NCBI GenBank assembly: GCA_900095095.1
Contig: FMBT01000461.1
Span: 1 to 64,000, forward strand
DNA: 64,000 nt
From: Fragilariopsis cylindrus CCMP1102
Taxonomy: Eukaryota > Bacillariophyta > Bacillariophyceae > Bacillariales > Bacillariaceae
Direction of reading: 5' to 3'
Shown: piece by piece, positions 1 through 12,232 of the stretch
How positions within the stretch are numbered: position 1 is the stretch's first letter
Layout: each line of letters starts with the position of its first letter
Notes under the pieces: model-generated
Seen by the model: the letters and a program-made list of their open reading frames with translations, nothing else
Database searches by the model: none
What the model was told of the DNA's origin: nothing
Program-made: the position numbers and the translations under genes

Positions 1-1805
1 AATTATTATGTAGCAGCACATTCATAGTAGTTCTTCCTGTTGTTTCAGTATTGTTGTTTGGCTTGTGGGAATGTAATCAGCATGCACCATATAAAATTAT
101 ATGTTGCACACTAGTGATTTACTAATCTGCATTGTTTTCTCTAACTCTTATTTTTCAATATTTTAGATGCAGAAGTTACAGTTAATACTGAGATGCATGT
201 GGTTACATCTATGCCTGTGCCTACTAATGTTTTTGTTTCACTGCTGCTTTTGTTGGCAGGAATTGAACCAGCATGCACCAGAATTTGATGCATTTATCTA
301 CCTCTCAGACAGTACAATATTTTAAATGCAGAAGGTAACAACAATTTCACAGCATAGTCTCAAATAGTAGTTCTTGTTGTAGTAGTTTTATAACACTGAG
401 ATTGGCATCAATGGGTGGAGTCAGCACACCTATATGAAACATAATATTGTTTGGTTGGAATGAATTATGAGTAGAATCAGCATGCATGTCTTGTGCCAGA
501 ACATGATACAGCAGGGATTTACTAAGCAGTTTCACAACAAATTTTCATTGTTTTGTGTGTGTTTTTTCTTGCAGAAGCATGCCTATAACATTCACATAAC
601 TTTGTTGGTCATTTTTTGCCTAATTTGCTGCTAATTTCTCCAGATTTTCGGCACTGAAGGTTGATATTATTGAATTGTTCTCGTACTGGTCGTCTCCATT
701 GCTGCTATAGCTCCATCCGGAATGAGAGAAAGTTGTATTGATTATCATCGTATTACAAGAAAAACGAGAGGTTTGGAGGAGAGGTACGTAGATTCTACGT
801 GAATTTAGTACTAGGGAATTTAAAAGTTCTTATTTAGAGGTGCGCATTTACGATTCTACAAAAAGAAAAGAGTTTTATATTGGGGAGGATATGAACAAGA
901 AGTGTTCTACACAGTCTAATGACAAATGGATACAAAATTGTACCCTGTCATGCTTAAAATTTTCACAATTGCTGCAGGCTAGCTGATACTTACTAGAATA
1001 TAGCATGTACAGTATGTGATAGTGTAGAGTGTAGTAATTTACTACTAGTAGTGCATAAAACCTTTTTTTCTACTAATATCTTTTAGTCAGTTGTTATCAA
1101 GTCGATTGGGTCGACTAATTGAAGGATCTCACACCTCCGCCGAGGCCATTTCTTCGAGCACACGAACTTAACACGTACGTCCGAGCGCTCGATGGCACTC
1201 ACAACGGATCCGTTATCTAACATATATATTTCTCAACCGTCATAATACCGTAATTTAATTAAGGGTGCTTTTTTTTTGCAGCGTCGGGTGTCAAACTAAT
1301 TTTCCATTAACCCACGTTTTGTAAATAAAAAGGAAAAAGTATGGTGATGTGCGCTATCATACCTAAATGCTAACATGTACTAGATAGAAGCACGAAGAAA
1401 ATATCTTCTTTTGAGCAACGACTTTGTTTTATGTGTATTATCTTTCGCCCTCTCACGCTTTAGTTACGTTAGGTGCACCAAGATGAATTTATATATCGGT
1501 ATGTTTAAGCTAAATACTTCTCTTCTTGTTTCAATCGAATGCATTCGCATTGAGCATTTGTAATTTTTCTTCTTCCAATAATGTGTCGTGAGGTGGTGTG
1601 TGACCGGCCCATTATCGCGAGTGTTGAATACCATAAAAATAAGGCAACTCACGCAAGATACGTGGAAAGGAAGGGAAAGCAAACCAATAAGCTAGATTGT
1701 CACATAACTTTATTCTGTTCTATTTTACTTTACTTTACTTTACTTTACTTTACTTTACTTTACTTTCTAAATTGTTATCTCACAAGATACAATACAATTC
1801 TAACC
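1..1805. other. AT-rich spacer, no gene seen
   Basis: No open frame here has protein-like composition. The first 560 bases hold about three degenerate copies of a repeat of roughly 200 bp, recognisable by the word CAGCATGCA at 78, 269 and 478 with similar flanks such as ATAGTAGTTCTT near 26 and 364. A short (ACTTT)n microsatellite lies at about 1733-1766, just upstream of the protease start, in the presumed 5' leader. Confidence 0.6.
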
Positions 1806-4142
1806 ATGAATAATTTGAATGGGAAACAAATAATAATTTCATTGCCGTCCTCATTTCTTTTGGTCCTACTTCTACTGGTAATACCATCGTCATCATTTAT
1901 AATAAGCGTTTCGGCAACAGAAACAACAACGAATAGTAATTTACGGAAATCATCAACAACAACAACATCATCATCACAAGACAATCGTAATTTAATTATT
2001 GGTGGTAAGGATGCAAATATAATACTTACCCTCGTTCAATAGTATTCTTAAGTGATCGGCTAGATGATTTAAGTTGTGGTGGTACTCTTATAAGTCCAAC
2101 AATTGTTTTAGCAGCAGCACATTGTGAATATCATTGGTCAGTGATGCTGTATTTCAAAGATATTATCATCCATCTGAAGTAGGTATCAATCCCTCCAAGG
2201 AAATACGGATACCAGTTAAAGAAGAAATTAAGCATCCAAATTTTAATCGTAGAACACTTGAAAATGATGTTATGTTATTGATATTAGAAAAATCACCGAA
2301 CGATTATGTCAGAAATAGTAAAGATAATACAACGCAACATGATGTAATACCATATATGAAATTGCATCAACCATCTGATCCATCGTTGGATGAACTTGCT
2401 GAATTAATGCGTATTGTTGAGAAGGGAGACGGGAATAGTAGACGTAAAAGCAGAAATAATAATAACAGCAACAACAACGATAGTCGATTGCGATTGGGAC
2501 ATAAACTTAGATCGGACGCAACTGCAGAAGAGGGACAGTCATCGTCGCCGAATCAAACACCACTTAAGCTAAAAGCTTTAGGATGGGGACATACTGTTAG
2601 TGGTGGAAAAGGACAGCCATCGGATACGTTACAGGAGGCACGATTGAATTATGTATATAACTCGGAATGTAACAAGGCTCAAGAATCAAATTTAGTTAAC
2701 TATGATGGTCGGATCAGTCCAGATATGATGTGTACATGGCATTCACAGCAGGATACATGCCATGGTGATTCTGGTGGACCTATTGTTCTTGAAAATCTTG
2801 CTAGCATTTTGGAAAATGCTAACGATAATACCGATAGTAGTCAAAGAGATCAATATATTCAAGGTACGTTGTAGTTCAGTTCCCAAAGTATACGTTTTTA
2901 TGTTCCATTTTTAATGTAGAAACGATGCGAGGTGGAGTGCAAAAGAGGAGGACAACAAGGATGAAATGTTTATCGAATCTCATTCTCGGAAAAAAAGATG
3001 ACCGACATTATTACCATTTCGCTGATTCTTCTGAGATCCTTCATTCCCTACTAGCTTCAGCTTTCTCTTTCGTAGGAAAAAACACGATTCCTTCCTGGTG
3101 AATTGTATCCTCATATTGTTTGATTTTCTCGTTTTCTTTCCTAATGTCTTCTTTTTGATACCTAAAGTGGGAATTGTTTCATGGGGTGAGGATTGTGCTG
3201 ATGCAATATTTCCTGGTGTCGCATCAAGAGTGTCAGAGTCGTATGAGTGGATCCGTCGTAGAGTATGTAGTATTGATGGTACCGATAACCAAACACCGGA
3301 AAGTTTTAATTGTGATGAACTTGTTACAAATACAGATACAGATACAAAGCTACGTTCCAGTACATTTTCACCCGCACCATCATCATCACCATCATCAATG
3401 ATTGATAAATTTGATGCACAGGCACGAACAGATGCAATCAATTTGTTGAACGGTGGTAGTGATACATCTGGTAGAGCAATCACTGTTGATGCTACTGTTG
3501 AAATTTATCTGTAAGTTTTTCTTTTTTGCATAACTGCCTTTCTGACCCACCTACCTACCCCCTATTATTATTGCCACGGCCACGATGACAATAATGACTA
3601 ATTTTTTCGTTCATTCTTTTTATCTTCTCAAACTGGTATATCTTTCAACAGGGATGTATTTGCAATAGAACAAGGATGGAAATTAGTAGAAGTTGATACT
3701 GGAATCGCAGTACGAAATTTTCCATTTGGATCGTATCAATTTGAAAATTTTATTAAAGAAGAAGTACAATTAACTGTTGGAAAAAACATATAACTTCACA
3801 ATATACGATCAGTACGGAGATGGTATAACAAATAATGGATATTATCGAATATATTATACTGCTGATAACAATACCGAAGAACAACAACAAGAGCAAAATC
3901 AAATAGATTTAGTTGAAAAATCGGAATTTGGTGGACGCGAACAAAGTGATAAATTTACAGTTTCTGCTGATTCAACATCAACGTCGACATCAACATCGAC
4001 ATCAGGTTGGTCGCTGTCATCATCGCAAACAACACCCGCAACGACGGCGGCGATAACGACACAAGCAATATCATCCCAAGGAAGGAATGAAGGACGTAAT
4101 AAGAATGAGTATCGTATCGGTCAAATATCAGATCAGCCCTAG
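1806..4142 (+). CDS. Secreted trypsin-like serine protease (S1 family) with C-terminal extension; 3 exons, 3 single-base indels
   Basis: Predicted secreted endopeptidase of the chymotrypsin fold. Exons are 1806-2863, 3168-3510 and 3652-4142; donors GTACGT and GTAAGT fit and phases agree. The ATG at 1806 opens a hydrophobic signal peptide (about residues 10-37). The mature N-terminus IIGG lies near residue 64. The triad is visible: His in AAAHC, Asp in LENDV, Ser in GDSGGP. Asp in DTCHGDSGGP is the trypsin-type S1 residue, so cleavage after Lys/Arg is expected. The C-terminal part (after SWGEDCA) adds about 300 residues, including a segment ending YDQYGDGI, a motif I associate with stramenopile extracellular proteins, then a Ser/Thr-rich tail. 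The frame breaks by one base near 2024, near 2137 and in the A-run at 3781-3786; conserved sequence continues in the next frame each time. About 630 residues if these are assembly errors. Confidence 0.85.
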
Positions 4143-5460
4143 CTACTAGAGAGAATGATATGTTATTACCCACTAATCTATCTCGTCGATTGATGATTTC
4201 CCTATCCTCCCATCCTCCTATCCTCCTATCCCTACATTAGCTCCCTCGTAAAATGGAAGGAAGTAAGTAATACAAGTCCCGCAAATGTATATAAACATAT
4301 AGATACAGTCATTGTTACCATGGTATTTCCTCACTATAATTATGCATGCCAACCGCAATTAGTAGAGATCTATACAATATCTTTGCACAATTAGATAGAT
4401 AGTTTAATTGAATACCATATGAATCATTGCAGATAATAGTACATGAAATTATGAGAAGGCTGAGCTAGCTACTGTCTGCAGCGAGCAAAACCCCTGACAT
4501 GCCACCTACTGCAGTAGCTAGCTGTAGCTTTTTCATGTTGTTTTTCACCTACTTCCAAAAAACTGTAGTTATATTTTTCCTTCTGAGATTGTCACACCTA
4601 CTCATGTCATCCCAATCATACTATACGACCCAAACTAACTAGGATAATTTCCATCAACAAATAGCACACAACATGCACAGTGATGTCAAAATTGGATAGA
4701 ATGAAGGCGCTGTAATAGTAGCTGTAATCACTCCCCATATCTATTGATTAAGATGACCAGTAAAAATGCCATGATGAAGGCAGATTATAATATGTGCAAA
4801 AAATGCTAGGGCAAAGAATAATCCTAGCTTTTTGATACAATTCATTTTGCATTTGGTTTTTAAGATATAGTAGAATTTCCTTCATAATACAATAGAGACT
4901 ACACAATATTTTGTGTTCTAGGTTTTGTAACTTCACTTTGTAACTATTCTTTGTGCAGATAGTGTGTGGTTTTGTGTAGTGGTGCAGAATTTGAAGGGAT
5001 ATATAGACAGAAATTTCAGAACAAAATTAAATATAAACACAGCATTAGCTGCTCTCCTTCCCCTCTAATATAATGGCGTGGTATGTGTACTGTACACAAC
5101 TGTCCTTATGATTCAGGACAAGACGAACATTTCTTGGCCCAAGAACAATGCATATAGTAACTACCTTGTTGCTTCAATTGGCACATACTGATACATGCAA
5201 GGAAGGAAGACTTTCATCAAAGTTGTGTATGATGGTGCCTGGAGGTGGCAACTTAAGTAGGTTGGTGCAAAAATTATGGCTGTAACACAAGAGAGCAAAA
5301 TAGAGCCGTGTTGATTTTGTTCTAAGGAGATTATTACCAGTATAATGCTCATAGGGGCAAAACTGCTACTCCATGAAGATGTTCAGAATTGGTAGACAGT
5401 GACTTTATTGAATCAATACATTGTTGTTGTTTAAAAAAAATCCTTGGTCACCTATATTAA
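4143..5460. other. Intergenic, no gene seen
   Basis: AT-rich sequence without credible coding potential. An imperfect hairpin lies at about 4463-4530, where an AGCTAGCTACTG-type arm pairs with the CAGTAGCTAGCT-type arm around the PstI-like CTGCAG words. Otherwise nothing recognised. The right edge abuts the fold-back transposon. Confidence 0.5.
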
Positions 5461-6443
5461 GGCGTGTTCCGGCTCAACGTGGTTCGTGACTGCCCCCTGT
5501 GTGACAATCTGCGGACAGACGATTTTCTACAACACCCGCTATGCAGTAAAGTACTAACAATTGGGCAAATTTTTAACTGTATGGTAACTCCTCAAACCTT
5601 CTCCAGTACCTATATTTGTCGATTCTACACATTCCAGATTTTTGACAGGTCTAGGTAGTGTAGGCTAAGCCCTGGTACTTCTCTCTGTAGAATTTCGCCC
5701 ATATTGTGTACGTTGTCAAAGTTGAAAATAATTAATTCACCGCGCACCAACGCAGTGAAAGTAGGAATTTTCCTTATTAACAACATGACAATGGGAATGT
5801 ACTGAATCGAACCTCCATGGGTATCAGTCTATTTAACAAAAGCTTATGAGACGAAATATAGATGTCTGTAGTCTTAACAAGGACAAAAAGTTTGGGTTGA
5901 ATTGGACCAATTTTTAAGTACTAAAACTCTCTATTAGAAAAAGACACACATGATCGGATTTTCCGAAAAAACACGTCCTACATACCCGGTGAAAATGGGT
6001 CCTCTCTTAATATATTAATAACATTAAAAATTATCGCATTAACTAATATAATAGTAATAGAGACATCTGTATTAGCACTTTATCTATAAGTCCATTATTT
6101 GATTTTTAATTTTCCTCTCTTGTGCACCTCTTCCTGGCGATTCGAAATTTGCCTATCAGTCATATACGACCCTATAGGAATTTCCCCAGATGACCAAATT
6201 ACACCCAAACTTTTTTTTCTCTTAACGATACAAATATCTATATTTCTTCTAATAAGCATATGTTAAATAGAGCGATACCCATGGAGGTTCGTTTCAATAC
6301 ATTTCCATTTTCATGTTGATGTGATAATTTTCCATTTCAACTCTTAATAATTTGAAAAGAATTTTCCTGTCACGAGCCTATCGCACATCTAAAAAATTGA
6401 GTCCAGTTGTCCCATGAATACCCACATTGAGCTGGAACACGCC
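5461..6443. mobile_element. Fold-back, non-autonomous DNA transposon (MITE-like), TTAA-flanked
   Basis: The two ends are inverted repeats of each other: the left end reads GGCGTGTTCCGGCTCAACG, and the right end, reverse-complemented, reads GGCGTGTTCCAGCTCAATG. Both are flanked by TTAA (5457-5460 and 6444-6447), the expected target duplication of TTAA-type elements, although the palindromic TTAA also permits a Harbinger-like TNA reading. Homology between arms extends far inward: 5811-5841 (CGAACCTCCATGGGTATC) is repeated inverted at 6262-6291, and the AAATATAGAT and TTAAC words beyond it also pair. The element is thus mostly two arms of over 400 bp. It carries no transposase frame, so it would need a partner's enzyme. 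A diverged relative lies at 21362-21605. Confidence 0.75.
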
Positions 6444-6494
6444 TTAAGCTTATTTAATAGGCTGATTTTCATTCTGCCAGTGCAGTCCACAGAT

Positions 6495-6560
6495 ACACAC
6501 ACAGATACACACACACACACACACACACACACACTCAAACATACACACACACACACATTT
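6495..6560. repeat. (CA)n microsatellite
   Basis: Two CA-dinucleotide runs separated by a few bases, immediately right of the fold-back element. The short open frame through it is low-complexity and not regarded as a gene. Confidence 0.9.
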
Positions 6561-8889
6561 CAATTCATGAGAATAAGTCCATTGACAGGTAGTTCAGCTA
6601 AGCTACAAACATTTGGGGATAGAACTATTTTGAATCCTTACCTTAAAAGTCCACTGGTAATTGCATTGTTAGTTGACAAGTATCACAACTAGAAGGTATC
6701 ACAGAGTGCTGATTCTCACACATTCAATGAATTCTTAGATTCTTAGATTTACTGATTGCACCATATCTATAGACCCAGTTGACAAATTGACCATTTTGCT
6801 CAAATCAAGATTATTCAATGCATCCCAAGATTCACTTCAAATAGCAAGCAGCCTTGGTAACAATGCTCAAATTCAGACAGGAGATTACAAGCACTATTAC
6901 AAGCATTATTACAAGACTCTTGCATATGCATATGCAAGTAGGAGTGGAAGAACTCCAGTAAAGATGACATACTCCTGGTTTGTTTTTATGTATTAATTAT
7001 TATATTATTACCAGCAACATCAGTATCAGTGGCCCCACAATTATAGAACAACAACTGTATTTTCTTTAAAGCAATGACATCACATTACACTTTACACAGT
7101 ACAACAAAGGCAAATTAACAGCATCAAGACCCATGTCGCCCATCATGGTGGACATCATGGTAACGGTAGAAGCAGTGGTCAATGACACAGTGTTAGTGGT
7201 TGAGGTGCCTGCGTGTCTATCGTCTTATGAGAGTGCTGCATAGTGATGGTGATGGTGATAGTTGGTGTGGGGAAGGAGGATCCTTCAAAAAGGAAGCTGT
7301 TGTGTACAAGATCCAACAATCAGTTTCTCACATGGTTTTGGTGAACTGCTATGTAGTGATTGAGAGACCAAACAGATTCAAGAAGAAAACAAAATATTAT
7401 CACATCATCAACAGCAGCAATTGCTGATGGCTTCATCAAGGGTATGACACCTCTTGAATGTCAAAAACTAGGACATATGAGTGAATCAACTCTCTTACCA
7501 CAAGAAGTGTTGTCAATCCAAGGTAAGGGAAGTTCCACCAAAGACACAGAAATTTCTGAATAAAGAATGGGTGGGAGCTTGCCAGCAAACATTAAAACAG
7601 TATAGTTCTATCCAGAAAAGATGTAGTAATAATGCAATACCTACTATTCTTTTTGAATGAAACTCTGCTAAAATAGCCTACAAATCTCTGTAATCTTTGG
7701 TACTATCTGTTCAGTTACGTACATGGTGATTGGTAAAAAGTGTGGTGATGGCAGGTTAATAGCCACCAAAATAATTTGAACAACTCCACCAACTTGATGT
7801 GTCTCTCATCATGTTGTGTGAAGTATATATACCAGTTTTGTCAAGTAGTAGAATACCATCACTATTATTACAGCATAAAACAGTCTAAAACCCATTGCCA
7901 ATACAATAATTCAATGTACTAGGACACTCGTACCTCTACTCTATTGTGTACATTCTCGACTACTGCCTACAATTACTGTAGTTCTGTACTAGCACGTACA
8001 GTATGTTCCTTTTCTCTTACGACACACCTACGTACTGTACTTGTTACTCAGATGGTTAAACGGAAGCAAAACAGACTCCTTGACTGACGCGACAAATATT
8101 TTTTTCAATTAGCGTTTGCTGACATCGAGTGTACTGTAGTTGTAAGTAAGTGCAGGTGAGTCGATAGTCGATGTTTGAATATAAAATACAGTATTCGCTT
8201 TACCAGAAGATTCCCTCCAACAATTTGCTTACTTAGATGTATTAACATGTGCAAGAATCCGCTTTACCTAGCAAACCACGTGCTTTTTGAAGCACGAATC
8301 AATATTTTCACCGCACTTCATCGTAAACTACATGATGATACAACAATGGTTGCGAATTCAACAAAAGTAAAATAGAAACTACGATACTTCATCGGCGACT
8401 TAATATTTTATTGCTTCGATTACGTGAAGCATTTCGCTGCGTGATAGTACTTTGCACGATTGCTTGACACACTCTTCTCGATCCTCGCCTGTCAAACACA
8501 GCCAAATATATAAGCCCTTTAAAAATACACTATGTACAAACTTCGAAAACACCCATCAGCTTATGTCGTAGTGTCAAATCCTTTGTAAGTAATACATTTT
8601 ATAAAGAACAATGTTCCATGATTTTTCTCAAAAACTTCTCAAGAAGCCTCACAATTTTTTTTTCATCCTCGGATAATTATATTTTATTCGTGTATGCATG
8701 CAGCACTGTCATTCATTCCGGTATGTGCGAACTGATTTTCACCGTTCCAACACAGCCATTGCGTGAAGAGAACAGATCTTCACCGTTACACTTTTCTCAT
8801 AAAATTCATTTTGATATCATATCAAAGACAAATTTTCTTTGGTTCATTCAAGACAAAATAAAGTAACTCAAAAACAAGACACAGACAAA
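6561..8889. other. Gene-poor spacer; possible decayed coding remnants
   Basis: Several short open frames lie between about 6570 and 7560. Some have normal-looking composition, for example a frame at 6781-6996 with Ser-Leu-Gly-Asn-Asn and Tyr-rich sequence and one at 7425-7563. They are out of frame with each other, have no recognisable domain and no clear splice sites, so I call no gene. They could be the remains of a gene or transposon. The last 400 bases before 8890 are presumably the promoter of the next gene. Confidence 0.35.
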
Positions 8890-10815
8890 ATGAAGTTTTT
8901 ACTATCATCTATTGTCGCATCTACCCTTGCACTATGTTCTCTTCCTTCTTCGACGAAGGCCGAGGCCGACACCAGGCAAAATCTTCGTCATAATAATAAT
9001 GAGAAGAATGAACGTGACTTGGAATTTGGTACATTGGCAGATCTTGTGGAGATTTTTGGTGTTCCTCGAGAAGCTGACATCAAAGCGGAATGTACACCTG
9101 TCGGACAAGCACCGTACCAGTATGTTGTTTATACTGCTGTCACGTACACAGATGAATTCTTCGTTGGTTCTCCGTATGATTTTAGTGATGTATCATCACT
9201 TGTTTCATTAGAAGCAAATTTTACAACTGCATACAATCAAGAGACTGGTGGATGTCCTAATTATGAAAATGCAAGTAAGGAGGTCAAACAATCATTAGTA
9301 TTAGCAGCTAATTTATCAAATAAACAATACCTGCTTGGTAGTCAAGTTATATCTAATGCATTCAATTTTGTTTGTGGTACTAATAACGCTGCTATTACGT
9401 TCAGTGGAAACTTCGATCAACCTGGTGCTGTACCAGAATTGTTCCGTTATGCAACTAACAATAATAATAACAACGATGAACCAAACGATCAAGATCAATG
9501 TGCATGTGATGGTCCATTATCAACAACATTCGCTAATGCATACGATACATTATTAGTATCATCATTAGACGATAATAAGGATGATAATAATAAAAAGATT
9601 ATCATGGATGTACAACAACTATGTGTTAGTGATACGTGTAAACCAAGTGCAAATAATGAATTTACATTTAATGCAACAGCTGGATTTGTTTATCTACCAT
9701 GTGATGATGAAATTCTTATTCAATCAGATGGAACACCAAAACCAACAAGTTCACCAACAAAACGTCCAACGAAGAAACCAACAAAGAAACCAACAAAGAA
9801 ACCAACAAAGAAACCTACCAAGAAACCAACAAAGAAACCTACCAAGAAACCGACAAAGAAACCAACGAAGAGACCAACAAGGAATCCAACCAGCCCAACT
9901 GTAAGTACATGATGCATATTATTGTATCTCAAATTGAAATCGAAATGAAAATCGAAATGCGAATCACTCAAAATGATGCATGTCGATACGATAACAGATA
10001 GTACTTAGTGATCTCGTTGCTGTTCCGTTCCGTTCCCTTCACTTTTTTTCGATTTGACTTGGAATATACTAAACTCTACTTTTGATATCACTCTCATTCC
10101 TTCTTTCATTTTTTGATTCCGCTATTTCTCTTCTTTATATTATAATGTAATACACGTACTGCTGCTACTACTGCTACTACAAAAAAACTTCACTACTGTT
10201 ACTGCTACTGTTCACGCAACACAGTCTCAACCAACACCAGTCCCAACACCAGTCCCAACAGCAGTTCCATCAGTAGTCCCAACGGCAGCACCTGCATTTC
10301 CTTGTATTGGAATTGCAGATTTTTGTACACCTAAACATAATGATACTTTTCCACGATCTCAATGTTGTGATGGATTCGTGTGCACGTTAGGGAAGTGTGA
10401 ATTACCGGTAGCTCCGACAGATGCTCCGTCAGATACACCAACAACTGCTCCGACAGCTGCACCAACAGTTGCACCGGTAGCTCCGACAGATGCTCCGTCA
10501 GATACACCAACAACTGCTCCGACAGCTGCACCAACAGTTGCACCGGTAGCTCCGACAGATGCTCCGTCAGATACACCAACAACTGCTCCGACAGCTGCAC
10601 CAACAGTTGCACCGGTAGCTCCGACAGATGCTCCATCAGATACACCAACAACTGCTCCGACAGCTGCACCAACAGTTGCACCGGTAGCTCCGACAGATGC
10701 TCCATCAGATACACCAACAGCTGCTCCGACAGCTGTACCAACATCTGCACCAACATCTACACCAATACTTGCACCAACACTTGCACCAACTATTACAGCT
10801 GCACCAACTTCCTAG
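8890..10815 (+). CDS. Secreted Lys/Pro/Thr-rich repeat protein with knottin-like Cys module; 2 exons
   Basis: Exons 8890-9900 and 10225-10815 join in phase 0 at GTAAGT..ACAG. The ATG at 8890 (context ACAAAATGAAG) begins a signal peptide ending near STKAEA. Residues about 45-275 form a globular region with paired cysteines and several N-glycosylation sequons; I do not recognise the family. Next comes a run of about ten Lys-Lys-Pro-Thr units (9760-9896). Exon 2 holds six cysteines in the order C-C-CC-C-C with spacing 6, 12, 0, 4, 4, the layout of inhibitor-cystine-knot folds. It is followed by four to five copies of a 23-residue Ala/Pro/Thr/Asp repeat with a 69-bp period. The layout suggests an extracellular matrix or cell-wall protein. 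The strongly cationic repeat could bind acidic polysaccharide or silica, but that is inference. Confidence 0.8.
9760..9896 (+). repeat. 12-bp coding tandem repeat (Lys-Lys-Pro-Thr)
   Basis: About eleven units of AAGAAACCAACA with a few synonymous changes, ending with Arg variants. It lies at the end of exon 1 of the secreted repeat protein. Confidence 0.9.
10408..10735 (+). repeat. 69-bp coding tandem repeat, 4-5 copies
   Basis: Units start at 10408, 10477, 10546, 10615 and 10684. They are nearly identical at the DNA level, differing by single bases such as TCCGTC/TCCATC, which implies recent expansion or homogenisation. Each encodes 23 residues rich in Ala, Pro, Thr and Asp. Confidence 0.9.
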
Positions 10816-11351
10816 ACAAATTAATCACCACTTGCTTCGACAGATCCATCAACACTTTCTACGACACCAGCACGAAACTAGATTACGTTACGAATATAAT
10901 ATTTACACTAACATTATATTTGTGTATGTCTACATATTATGATAGTACTATAAGATTTAATTAAAAAGGATACAAAAAGAAATAATAAAGAAAATAACAG
11001 TAAAATAAAATTAAAATTAATATGAAACAGTCTTTATTCCTACCGTACTATACGTGATAGACAATAATACTGTAGGATAGCTAGCAGAAAGAAGATACTG
11101 TCATATCACATATTGCGTTACGACAAATATCTGATTACTAGTCAACTAGACTTAGTAGCAAAAAAAAAATTTAAACAACCGACCTTGTGCTGATAAAGAT
11201 TTCTGCAGTGGTAAAAAAAAAATCTTTTTTTGTGCACGCTTTTTGCTTTTTGATAAAAGATTTTTTTTTGCGAACCTCGAAAACTGGATCAAAAAAAAGA
11301 AAAATCAAATCTCGCTCAATCATTATTTAATCAATTAATCGAATACCGTAG

Positions 11352-11383
<32 letters not shown>

Positions 11384-11917
11384 CAATCGTCGTATAAGTC
11401 AAATAAATACAAAGAGTACAGGCAGTCACCGTAATTTGAGCGAACCACCATCAATGAGATGTCAATGAAACAGCTATGTCATCAACCACAAATCAAAGAT
11501 GATATATGAGACACTTATGGTTACAGTAGAAAATCGATGCCCGAACCGCTCTAAGTAAGATGGAAGAGATGCATTCCACTAAATCACAGATGCGATTATA
11601 GATGATAGAGATACTTAGAGTTACACCAGTAAAATTGATAAAAGTCACAACGATTTAAAAGAACAATAGCGCGATTTATTCTTTAGAAATACAGTATTTG
11701 CATGCATAAGATTATAACATAAAACAAAAGCGAAATCAGTATAAAATAAAGACAACGTACTTAGCTACGACAATCGATAGACTGAAAGTCGAAACTAATC
11801 TCGCTCTCTACTACACAACAGAAGACAGAACTTCTGCAGTATTTTGTGACGTACAACATTATTGTTTACTGTACAACGTCACGAATTTTGACTACACTAC
11901 GTAAACGCAGCAACGTT
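10816..11917. other. Intergenic with A/T tracts and a (CAAT)n microsatellite
   Basis: No gene seen. Contains several A9-10/T7-9 tracts at 11160-11280 that could fold on each other, and a (CAAT)n run at about 11352-11390. Confidence 0.6.
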
Positions 11918-12232
11918 ATGATGATGAATGCCTCTTCTGACATCAATGACGAGGATGTTGATAATGATGATGATCAATTCGATGATGATGAAGATGACAA
12001 CTACGAAAACGATAACGATGAGGAAAACGACAATGACAATGAAAATCAAAATGAAAACGACAAAGAGATGATAATAGCAATAGGACGTAGTATCGAAAAA
12101 GTAGAAAAAGAAAAAGATGAAGGAGAAGAAGATAATATTGTCATTATTACAAAAACGAAAAAAACGAACGATGATGACAATAACGACGACGATCGCGATG
12201 GTGGGGGGTCAAATCCACTAATATTTTTATAA
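11918..12232 (+). CDS. Hypothetical acidic low-complexity protein (104 aa)
   Basis: An open frame beginning with three consecutive ATG codons at 11918. The product is almost entirely Asp, Glu and Asn with a short central piece of mixed sequence and a Lys-rich stretch near the end. No domain is visible. Asp/Asn tracts occur in many real proteins of this window, and the frame is preceded by a plausible leader with TACTGTACAACG at 11868. However, low-complexity repeats can keep a frame open by chance. It could also be one exon of a longer gene, since further Asp-coding repeats follow near 12490. Confidence 0.25.
   Translation: MMMNASSDINDEDVDNDDDQFDDDEDDNYENDNDEENDNDNENQNENDKEMIIAIGRSIEKVEKEKDEGEEDNIVIITKTKKTNDDDNNDDDRDGGGSNPLIFL

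Noticed and set aside
1090-1250. GC-richer stretch as a structured RNA gene
   Set aside because: No recognisable promoter boxes, stems or match to a known RNA; it is only locally GC-richer.
6561-7563. A multi-exon gene or transposase right of the fold-back element
   Set aside because: Short frames change phase without convincing splice sites and none shows a known motif.
9720-9971. Minus-strand frame of Val-Gly-Phe repeats opposite the Lys-Pro-Thr tract
   Set aside because: It is the antisense shadow of a 12-bp coding repeat whose plus-strand frame has a signal peptide, spliced continuation and Cys module.
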